Shown here: in pieces, positions 54,694 through 61,869 of the stretch
Layout: each line of letters begins with the position of its first letter
How positions within the stretch are numbered: position 1 is the stretch's first letter
Assembly: GCA_009778325.1 (NCBI GenBank)
Contig: WRJZ01000054.1
Location: 62,001 to 126,000, forward strand
Origin: Candidatus Endomicrobium neocapritermitis
Lineage (GTDB): Bacteria; Elusimicrobiota; Endomicrobiia; Endomicrobiales; Endomicrobiaceae
DNA: 64,000 nucleotides
Reading direction: 5' to 3'
The notes under the pieces: model-generated
Databases searched by the model: none
The model's input: the letters and a program-made list of their open reading frames with translations, nothing else
Told to the model about the DNA's origin: nothing
Translations under genes and position numbers: made by a program

Positions 54694-54865
54694 TAATAAG
54701 CATGTATCTGAATTTTTGTTACGGAAAAATATACATCATTTTTTTGCAAATGTCAAATCGCAAAAAATACTATCTTTTTAGAAATTATGCTTTACGATTT
54801 TGATATTTTATATTTTCATATGGTAAAAAAGCATAAAAAGATATCTTTTTTTGTATTTTTGCCTA

Positions 54866-54893
54866 TTGACACACAACGCACAAATTTTATAAG
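54866..54893 (+). promoter_or_regulatory. glmS promoter and leader hairpin
   Basis: TTGACA (54866-54871) and TATAAG (54888-54893) are spaced by 16 bases, a good housekeeping promoter. Downstream a hairpin ACCTTAAAAGT/ACTTTTAGGGT (54930-54957) precedes the ribosome site CGGAGCATATT. No glmS ribozyme core is seen. Confidence 0.7.
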
Positions 54894-54991
54894 ATGTTTC
54901 AAATCTTTAAGTAAATATAACGAATTTACACCTTAAAAGTTATCCGACTTTTAGGGTATTTTTGGTATATAAAAACATATCGGAGCATATT

Positions 54992-56821
54992 ATGTGCGGA
55001 ATAGTGGGCTACGCAGGAGAAAAAAATGCCGTAGACATTATATTTAGCGGGCTTGAAAAACTTGAATACAGAGGTTATGATTCGGCGGGTATTGCCATTG
55101 TAACGGATAACCGGCTTGAAATAAGGCGAAGCGTAGGCAAACTTGCCAATCTAAAAAAAGCGCTGGCTAAAGACATGATGTCAGGCAATCTCGGCATAGG
55201 GCACACGCGCTGGGCCACGCACGGCAAACCTTCCGAAGAAAATGCCCATCCGCATACGGATTCGTCAAACGGCATAGTTATAGTTCATAACGGCATAATA
55301 GAAAATTATGCCGAGCTGCGTGAAATGCTGCAAAAAGAAGGGCAGGTTTTCAGATCCGAAACAGATACAGAAGTTATCGCTCATCTTATAAAGAAATATT
55401 ATAAAAAAGATTTGTTCAAAGCCGTTGAAAGAACTTTGAAAGACGTTCGCGGCTCTTACGCTTTGGGCGTTATATGTAAAGACGAACCTAAAAAAATGAT
55501 TTGCGCCAGATATGACGCGCCTCTTATTATAGGTGTAGGCAAAGGCGAAAATTTTATAGCTTCCGATATTCCCGCTCTGCTTTCATACACAAGAGACATG
55601 ATTTTTCTTGAAAACGGAGATATCGCGGAAATTACCCCGGACAGCATAAACATTACGGACAGCAAAGGCAATGCTCAAAAAAGAGAAGTTAAACATATCG
55701 CGTGGGATGCGGTTATGGCTGAAAAAGACGGGTTCAAACATTTTATGCTTAAAGAAATTTTTGAGCAGCCGCGCACCATAGAAGATACTTTCAGAGGCAG
55801 AATATATCCTGAAGAAGGCAGGATTTATATAGAAGAAGTAAAGCTTGAAACCGAGTTCATTAAAAATATTTCAAATATTTATATAGCCGCCTGCGGAACG
55901 TCTTATCATGCCGGTCTTACGGCAAAATTTATATTTGAGAACTTCGCCAAAATCCAAACAGAAGTTGATATTGCTTCCGAGTTCAGGTACAGGGAACCGA
56001 TACTCGGTAAAAATTCCCTGACGGTGTTTGTGTCGCAGTCCGGCGAAACAGCCGACACGCTGGCGGCTTTGCGCCTTGCAAAAAGCAAAGGATGCAGGAC
56101 GCTGTGCATTTGCAATGTCGCGGGATCAAGCATATCAAGGGAAGCGGATCATGTCATATACACGCATTGCGGCCCTGAAATCGGCGTGGCTTCGACAAAA
56201 GCGTTCACCGGCCAGCTGACGGCTTTTTATATACTTGCTTTGGACTGGGCGTCCAAAAGAAAAACTTTGGATAAAGAAACTTTAAAAAAATATATAAAAG
56301 AACTTTGGGAAATACCGCTTAAAGCAGGCGATTTCTTAAAAAATTCCGATTCCATACACGAGATAGCTAAAAAATTCGCTCATAAAAGGGATTTTTTATA
56401 CTTGGGCAGACATGTGAACTTTCCCGTTGCTTTGGAAGGCGCGCTTAAACTGAAAGAAATTTCTTATATCCACGCCGAAGGTTATGCCGCTGGCGAAATG
56501 AAACACGGCCCCATAGCTTTAATTGACGAATCAATGCCGATTGTCGCCGTTGCTGTAGGCGGAAAAGTATATGAAAAGATTCTTTCCAATATTAAAGAAG
56601 CGAAAGCAAGAGGCGCGACGGTTATAGCCGTGGCAAGCGAAAAAGATACCGTAATAAAAAATGAAAGCGATTACCAAATTTATATACCGAAAACCGACGA
56701 GTTTTTTTCCCCTTTAATCAGCGTTATACCTTTACAGTTATTGGCATATCATATCGCGGTTATTTTGGGGTGCGATGTTGACCAGCCGCGCAATCTGGCA
56801 AAATCAGTAACGGTGGAATAA
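54992..56821 (+). CDS. glmS: Glutamine-fructose-6-phosphate aminotransferase
   Basis: The 609-aa enzyme makes glucosamine-6-phosphate for the cell wall. The start at 54992 is fixed by the catalytic N-terminal cysteine (MCGIVGYAG). The N-terminal glutaminase domain has HTRWATHGKPS and GIIENY. Two SIS isomerase domains follow (ACGTSYHAGL, SQSGETADTLAAL, GCGPEIGVASTKAFTGQ-like) and the C-terminus DQPRNLAKSVTVE is canonical. Confidence 0.97.
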   Translation: MCGIVGYAGEKNAVDIIFSGLEKLEYRGYDSAGIAIVTDNRLEIRRSVGKLANLKKALAKDMMSGNLGIGHTRWATHGKPSEENAHPHTDSSNGIVIVHNGIIENYAELREMLQKEGQVFRSETDTEVIAHLIKKYYKKDLFKAVERTLKDVRGSYALGVICKDEPKKMICARYDAPLIIGVGKGENFIASDIPALLSYTRDMIFLENGDIAEITPDSINITDSKGNAQKREVKHIAWDAVMAEKDGFKHFMLKEIFEQPRTIEDTFRGRIYPEEGRIYIEEVKLETEFIKNISNIYIAACGTSYHAGLTAKFIFENFAKIQTEVDIASEFRYREPILGKNSLTVFVSQSGETADTLAALRLAKSKGCRTLCICNVAGSSISREADHVIYTHCGPEIGVASTKAFTGQLTAFYILALDWASKRKTLDKETLKKYIKELWEIPLKAGDFLKNSDSIHEIAKKFAHKRDFLYLGRHVNFPVALEGALKLKEISYIHAEGYAAGEMKHGPIALIDESMPIVAVAVGGKVYEKILSNIKEAKARGATVIAVASEKDTVIKNESDYQIYIPKTDEFFSPLISVIPLQLLAYHIAVILGCDVDQPRNLAKSVTVE

Positions 56822-56825
56822 CTAT

Positions 56826-56972
56826 ATTAAGAAGCTGAGAAGCTGAGAAGTTGAGAGGTTGAGAAGTTGGGCAAAGGCTATTCCCCTTTATTTATAAAGG
56901 GGTGGCCGCAAAGCGGACGTGGTATTTGCTTTTGCTCAGCTTCCCAGCTTCTCAGCATCCCAACTTCTATCA
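56826..56972. repeat. Intergenic stem-loop repeat, 'GAGAAGCTG' dialect
   Basis: AAGCTGAGAAGCTGAGAAG then TTGAGAGGTTGAGAAGTTGG faces GCTCAGCTTCCCAGCTTCTC and CATCCCAACTTCT. The loop includes CCCCTTTATTTATAAAGGGG, a small hairpin of its own. It separates glmS from guaA. Confidence 0.75.
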
Positions 56973-56983
56973 AGGGAGATAAT

Positions 56984-57949
56984 ATGTCAAATCTCAAAGG
57001 AACGATTGAAAAGTTCATAGAGGAATCTTGTGAAAACATCAAAGCGGAAGCCGCCGGACGTCCTGTTCTGTGCGCGCTTTCCGGCGGAGTTGATTCAGCC
57101 GTATGCGCCGTGCTTGCCCACCGCGCAGTAGGTGATAAACTTACCTGTCTGTTTGTTGACACGGGACTGATGCGTAAAAACGAAGGGGATCAGGTAACGG
57201 CGCTGTTTCGCGGCACATACGCGATAAACTTAATACGCGTTGACGCCGAAGAACGGTTTTTATCAAAGCTTAAAGGCGTAACCGAACCGGAGAGCAAGCG
57301 TAAAATTATCGGCGAGGAATTTATCCGCGTTTTCGAAGAGGAAGCAAAAAAACTCGGCAAAACGGGCTGCCTTGTGCAAGGGACTATTTACCCCGATATC
57401 ATAGAGAGCGGAGCGGACGGACATAAACAGGTAAAAGCGCATCATAATGTGGGCGGCATGCCGCTGAATATTGAATTTGAGGCGGTGATTGAGCCTATAA
57501 AGATGCTGTATAAAGAAGAAGTCCGCGAATGCGCAAGGAAACTTGGTTTGCCGGCATCTTTTGCAAATCGTCAGCCTTTTCCTGGGCCCGGTCTGGCAGT
57601 GCGCTGCCTGGGCGAGCTGACAAAATCCAAGCTTGACCTTTTGCGCGACGCGGACGCTATTTTCCGGGAAGAAATAGAAAAAGCGGGACTGCAAAAAGAA
57701 ATACAGCAGTATTTTGCCATTTTGCCCGGCGTTCAAAGCGTCGGCGTGCGAAACAATGAGCGGTGTTACGAGGAGACAATAGCGTTACGAGCCATATCCA
57801 CAAAGGATTTTGTTACCGCCGGTTCCGCGCGTCTGCCGTATGAGCTGCTTGAAACGGCGGCAAGACGGATAACTAACGAAGTAAAAGGCGTTAACAGAGT
57901 GGTGCTGGATATAACTCCGAAACCGCCGGCCACGATAGAGTGGGAATAA
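56984..57949 (+). CDS. guaA: GMP synthase, ATP-pyrophosphatase subunit without glutaminase domain
   Basis: The 321-aa protein comprises only the PPase and dimerisation parts of GMP synthase: PP-loop [14 protein letters not shown] (about 31-44), GQ-like segment [20 protein letters not shown], and C-terminal FPGPGLAVR and [13 protein letters not shown]. Standard bacterial GuaA carries an N-terminal class I glutaminase (about 200 aa), which is missing. So the enzyme uses free ammonia or a separate glutaminase subunit as in archaea. GGGAGATAAT fixes the start. Confidence 0.93.
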   Translation: MSNLKGTIEKFIEESCENIKAEAAGRPVLCALSGGVDSAVCAVLAHRAVGDKLTCLFVDTGLMRKNEGDQVTALFRGTYAINLIRVDAEERFLSKLKGVTEPESKRKIIGEEFIRVFEEEAKKLGKTGCLVQGTIYPDIIESGADGHKQVKAHHNVGGMPLNIEFEAVIEPIKMLYKEEVRECARKLGLPASFANRQPFPGPGLAVRCLGELTKSKLDLLRDADAIFREEIEKAGLQKEIQQYFAILPGVQSVGVRNNERCYEETIALRAISTKDFVTAGSARLPYELLETAARRITNEVKGVNRVVLDITPKPPATIEWE

Positions 57950-57960
57950 ACGGGAGATGT

Positions 57961-58085
57961 TAAAAGAGTGAAGAGTGAGGAGCGGAGAGTGAAGATACGG
58001 CAAAGATTTTTTACCGTCATTGCGAAGACAGCAGTTTTTGGTTGTATCTTCACTCTTCACTTTCCACTTTTCACTCTGCCGTTAA
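57961..58085. repeat. Intergenic stem-loop repeat, 'GAGTGAAGA' dialect
   Basis: AAAAGAGTGAAGAGTGAGGA and GCGGAGAGTGAAGATAC pair with GTATCTTCACTCTTCACTTT and CCACTTTTCACTCT. It ends CTGCCGTTAAAAAGGAAT, giving the ribosome site of the DUF1846 gene. The inner loop differs from the copy at 441-553. Confidence 0.8.
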
Positions 58086-58098
58086 AAAGGAATCTCTA

Positions 58099-59583
58099 AT
58101 GAAAACCGGTTTTGACAATTCCTCTTATATGGAAAAACAGACGGAGCAGATACTTAAAAGAGCCGAGCAGTTTAACCATAAATTGTATCTTGAATTCGGC
58201 GGCAAGCTTTTTGACGATTACCATGCGGCAAGAGTTTTGCCGGGATTTAACGTAAACGGCAAAATTTTGCTTTTGGAAAAATTAAAAGAGAAAACCGAAA
58301 TTATTATATGCATCAATGCGGCTGATATCGAGAGAAATAAAATAAGAGCCGATTTGGGAATCACTTACGATACGGATGTTTTACGCCTCATCGATAACGT
58401 CAGAAAGATGGGACTTTACATAAGCAGCATTGTTATTACGCGATATAACGGACAGCCTTCTGCGGATATGTTTAAAAATAAACTTGAACGCAGAGGCGAA
58501 AAGGTGTATATTCATAAGCCGATTATAGGTTATCCGACAAACATTGAAACTATTGTAAGCGATAAAGGATACGGAGCAAATCCGTATATAGAAACTACAA
58601 AACCGCTTGTAGTAGTTACGGCGCCCGGTCCGGGAAGCGGAAAAATGGGGACTTGTCTTTCCCAGATATATCACGAGCATAAAAAAAATATCAAAGCTGG
58701 TTATGCTAAGTTCGAAACGTTTCCCGTATGGAATTTACCTTTAAATCACCCGGTAAATCTTGCTTACGAAGCGGCTACCGCGGATTTGAACGACATTAAC
58801 GCGATCGACCCGTTTCATTTGGAAACGTACGGCAAAACGGCCGTGAATTATAACAGAGATATCGAAGTATTTCCGATTGTAAAAAACATACTTACAAAAA
58901 TTATGAAAAGAGAGCATGTTTATAAGTCGCCTACGGACATGGGAGTAAACATGGCGGGATATTGCATTGCCGACGACGACTTGGTAAGAGAAGCGGCCAA
59001 ACAGGAAATTGTAAGAAGGTATTTTATAACATGCTGCAGTTATAAAGAAGGAAGAGCGGAAACCGGCGCGATTGAAAAAATAGAAATTATAATGAAGCAG
59101 CTCGGCATATCCCAGGAATACGGATTGGCGGTAAAGCCCGCGTTGGAAAAATCAAAACAAAACGAATGCCCGGCTATGGCTTTGATTTTAAACGACGGAA
59201 GCATTATGACCGGAAAAACTACAAACGTTTTAACCGCGGCTTCAAGCCTTGTGTTAAACTGCGTTAAAAAATCAGCGGGTATTCCCGACGATATTCATCT
59301 TATTTCGCCCGCCGTTTTAGAACCCATGCTGATGCTTAAAGAAAAAATTTTGCAGGATAAAAACCCTTTATTGAGCCTTGAAGAAGTATTAAACGCTTTG
59401 AGCATATGCGCCGCGACAAATCCTTTGGCTGAAAAGAGTCTTTTAAAACTTCATGATTTACAGGGATGCGTAGCCCACAGCTCGCACATGATATCAAAAG
59501 CGGATGAAAACGCGCTTAAAAAATTAGGAATAAATGTTACGTGCACTCCCGAATTCCCTTCGGACGATTTATATTATGTTTAG
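58099..59583 (+). CDS. DUF1846 family protein
   Basis: The 494-aa protein is a DUF1846 member: KLYLEFGGKLFDDYHAARVLPGF, VIVTRYNGQPSA-like, TAPGPGSGKMGTCLSQIYHE (glycine-rich loop), FPVWNLPLNHPVNLAYEAATADL, and HSSHMISKADE. The family is widespread in fermenters; structures resemble nucleotide-dependent enzymes, but its reaction is unknown. AAAAAGGAATCTCTA gives the start. Its TAG stop is formed together with the end of a fold-back element. Confidence 0.88.
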   Translation: MKTGFDNSSYMEKQTEQILKRAEQFNHKLYLEFGGKLFDDYHAARVLPGFNVNGKILLLEKLKEKTEIIICINAADIERNKIRADLGITYDTDVLRLIDNVRKMGLYISSIVITRYNGQPSADMFKNKLERRGEKVYIHKPIIGYPTNIETIVSDKGYGANPYIETTKPLVVVTAPGPGSGKMGTCLSQIYHEHKKNIKAGYAKFETFPVWNLPLNHPVNLAYEAATADLNDINAIDPFHLETYGKTAVNYNRDIEVFPIVKNILTKIMKREHVYKSPTDMGVNMAGYCIADDDLVREAAKQEIVRRYFITCCSYKEGRAETGAIEKIEIIMKQLGISQEYGLAVKPALEKSKQNECPAMALILNDGSIMTGKTTNVLTAASSLVLNCVKKSAGIPDDIHLISPAVLEPMLMLKEKILQDKNPLLSLEEVLNALSICAATNPLAEKSLLKLHDLQGCVAHSSHMISKADENALKKLGINVTCTPEFPSDDLYYV

Positions 59584-59852
59584 AGTGTGTTCACACATAT
59601 TACGCACATGCGTTTGGTCAAAACAAGTCCAAATGCTAGGCGCGGTGACGAAGCAATAGCGAGACTATTGATAGGAGCCGCAACATCGCAGTTGGGCTTG
59701 TTTTGGCCAAACCCGAAGGGCTGCGGCAGCTTTTTGGTAAATTTTCCTTTTTTTGCTTCGCAGATACGTCTCTGTATCTTTGGCGCAAAAAAAGTAAAAT
59801 TTCCTCAAAAATCTTAGCAGCGCATGCGCGTAATATGTGTGAACACACTCTA
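59581..59852. mobile_element. TA-flanked fold-back element, copy 3 (272 nt)
   Basis: The ends are TAGAGTGTGTTCACACATAT.. and ..ATATGTGTGAACACACTCTA. They differ from copies 1 and 2 at several positions, and each change is matched on the other arm. The second internal helix reads TTTTTTTGC/GCAAAAAAA instead of AACTTTTTTA/TAAAAAAGTT. The conserved centre (GGCGCGGTGACGAAGCAATA) is kept. The element lies between the DUF1846 stop and the hisH-like ribosome site. Confidence 0.8.
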
Positions 59853-59862
59853 GAGGTTATAT

Positions 59863-60471
59863 ATGATAAGCATTATAGATTATAAAGCCGGAAACGCGCC
59901 AAGCGTACTGCACGCGGTCAATCATCTCGGATACGAGGCTGTCCTTGCCCGTTATCCGGGCGATATCTCACGCGCCACGCATATTATTTTGCCTGGAGTA
60001 GGCAGCGCAAAAGCGACGATGGAATCTCTGCGCGAAATGGGTTTGATATCGGAATTGGAAAACGCGGTTTTGCAAAAAAAGATTCTGTTTCTGGGTATTT
60101 GCGTGGGTATGCAAATCCTTTTTGAGCATAGCGAGGAAGAAAATGCGGATTGCCTCGGATGGCTTAAAGGACAGGTTGTAAAATTTGACGCTTCAAAAAT
60201 CAGGGTTCCGCAAATGGGCTGGAATAATGTGAATCTTACAAAAACTCCGGTTTGCGAATCCCTCAATGAGTTTTTTTATTTCGTAAATTCCTATTACGCA
60301 AAGCCCAAAAATGAGTCAGACATATGGGGTTTAGCGGATTACGGCGGGCCGTTTGCGGCTGCAGTTCGCAAAGACAATATTTACGCGACCCAGTTTCATA
60401 TAGAAAAAAGCGGCATTGCGGGACTTAACTTGTTAAACGGTTTTCTAAGCTTAAAGAACGGGGTAAGATAA
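59863..60471 (+). CDS. HisH-like glutaminase
   Basis: The 202-aa class I glutaminase has the catalytic triad Cys in LFLGICVGMQ (about residue 80) and His/Glu in YATQFHIEKSG (about 183-185). It delivers ammonia to the synthase partner encoded next, whose start overlaps its stop (TAATG). In the usual pathway this pair makes imidazole-glycerol phosphate. No other his gene is present here, so a HisH2/HisF2-type side pathway is equally possible. Confidence 0.85.
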   Translation: MISIIDYKAGNAPSVLHAVNHLGYEAVLARYPGDISRATHIILPGVGSAKATMESLREMGLISELENAVLQKKILFLGICVGMQILFEHSEEENADCLGWLKGQVVKFDASKIRVPQMGWNNVNLTKTPVCESLNEFFYFVNSYYAKPKNESDIWGLADYGGPFAAAVRKDNIYATQFHIEKSGIAGLNLLNGFLSLKNGVR

Positions 60472-61253
60472 TGCTGACAAAACGGCTGATAGCATGCTTT
60501 GACATTATAAACGGAATGGTAACAAAAGCGGTGCGGTTTCAGGATAATATAAACATCGCTCCGGCGGAGGAATTAGCCGGAACCATGTACGACGTGCAAA
60601 TTGACGAGCTGATCTTTTACGATATTACTGCAAGCGCCGAAAAGCGCAGGATTGATATTGAAACCGTGAAAAAAGTAGCGCGGCGCGTCTTTATTCCTTT
60701 TACGGTCGGAGGAGGAATCAAAAATTTGGAAGATATGTATGAAGCTCTTAAAGCGGGAGCTGAAAAAATAAGCATTGATTCCATGGCTGTCAGAAACCCT
60801 AAAATTATTTCAGACGGCGCGAGAGCCTTCGGCTCGCAATGCATTGTATTGTCCACTCAGGTAAAAATGTCAAAACAAATGCCCAGCGGATATGAAGTCT
60901 ATATAGACGGCGCCAGAGTTGCAACCGGCATGGACGCTATCGAATGGATAAAGCGCGCTCAGGAACTCGGCGCAGGAGAAATATGCCTAAACAGCATTGA
61001 CAATGACGGCACTCTTTCCGGCTACGACCTTGAATTAATGAAGCTGGCGGAAGCTGCAGTATCTGTTCCTCTTATAGCTTCCGGAGGGGCAGGAACTCCC
61101 GAACATCTGAAAGAATTGTTTACGGATACGGATGCTCAGGCAGCTATAATAAGCAGTATGTTATACTCTCCGAGAATGGCAAAAAATTATACTGTCAACG
61201 AGCTTAAAAAATATATGATGCAAAACGGCATAAACGCGCGGCCGCTGAAATGA
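60471..61253 (+). CDS. HisF-like (beta/alpha)8 protein, second catalytic Asp replaced
   Basis: The 260-aa barrel protein retains the first active-site aspartate (ACFDIINGMVTKAVRF, Asp 11 by HisF numbering, with Lys 19) and FTVGGGIKNLEDM, LNSIDNDGTLSGYDLE and PLIASGGAGTPEHL. Where HisF has VxxIDA (Asp 130) it reads IVLSTQVKM. That points to a HisF2-like enzyme as known from amidation steps in surface-sugar pathways, or to a changed reaction. Overlaps hisH-like by one base. Confidence 0.82.
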   Translation: MLTKRLIACFDIINGMVTKAVRFQDNINIAPAEELAGTMYDVQIDELIFYDITASAEKRRIDIETVKKVARRVFIPFTVGGGIKNLEDMYEALKAGAEKISIDSMAVRNPKIISDGARAFGSQCIVLSTQVKMSKQMPSGYEVYIDGARVATGMDAIEWIKRAQELGAGEICLNSIDNDGTLSGYDLELMKLAEAAVSVPLIASGGAGTPEHLKELFTDTDAQAAIISSMLYSPRMAKNYTVNELKKYMMQNGINARPLK

Positions 61254-61261
61254 AAGGCGGA

Positions 61262-61358
61262 AGTTCGGCAGCTCAGCAGCTCGGCAACGGCAAAAAGCAA
61301 AGACAAAACTACCAGAGCTGCTCCGGGCTTCTGAGCTGCCGAGCTGCTGAGCTTCTAA
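61262..61358. repeat. Intergenic stem-loop repeat, 'GCAGCTCAGCAGCTCGG' dialect
   Basis: AGTTCGGCAGCTCAGCAGCT plus CGG on the left pairs with CTGAGCTGCCGAGCTGCTGA on the right; the loop contains CAAAAAGCAAAGACAAAAC. The right end TTCTAAAAAGGAG provides the ribosome site of the PurS gene. Confidence 0.8.
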
Positions 61359-61371
61359 AAAGGAGAAGTAA

Positions 61372-61869
61372 ATGGAATATGAAATAGAAATTTTGCCTAA
61401 AAAAGGTTTTACGGATTTGCACGGCGCGCGCGTTTTAAGCGACATAATGCAGGCCGGAATTAAGGATGTAAAAAAAACAGGCTATTCGCCCGTATACGCA
61501 ATAGACGGCATAACCAAAGCTGAAGCGGATTTAATAGGCTGGGAGATTTTAAGCGATAAAATTACCGAAACTTTTTTTATAACTGAAAGTTCAACAACAG
61601 CAAAGGATCGCGGCTGTAAGGAACTATCTTCCGGCGGAGAAAAAGTGCATGCCATAGAAGTTTGGTTTAAAAAAGGCGTGACCGATACAGTTTCTGAAAG
61701 CGTTGTAAAAGCCATTAAAGATTTAGGCATAACCAAAGAAGTTAAAGTAAAAACAGGGCATATTTATTATATTTACGGAGCTGTCGGCAAACAGGTTTTA
61801 GAAAAAATCGCAACTACGGTTTTGGCAAATACTTTAATTCAGGATTATAAAATAAATGAACTGCGTTAA
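61372..61869 (+). CDS. purS: Tandem PurS-domain subunit of FGAM synthase
   Basis: The 165-aa protein contains two PurS-like halves (about residues 1-72, EYEIEILPKKGFTDLHGARV; about 92-162, HAIEVWFKKGVTDTVSESVV). Normal PurS has about 80 aa and works as a dimer that bridges PurL and PurQ, so this fusion supplies two copies in one chain. TAAAAAGGAGAAGTAA gives the start. The purL start lies within its last codons (14-base overlap). Confidence 0.85.
   Translation: MEYEIEILPKKGFTDLHGARVLSDIMQAGIKDVKKTGYSPVYAIDGITKAEADLIGWEILSDKITETFFITESSTTAKDRGCKELSSGGEKVHAIEVWFKKGVTDTVSESVVKAIKDLGITKEVKVKTGHIYYIYGAVGKQVLEKIATTVLANTLIQDYKINELR

Noticed and set aside
54894-54991. glmS ribozyme
   Set aside because: The leader has only a simple hairpin; the conserved ribozyme core and 3' pseudoknot region are not present.
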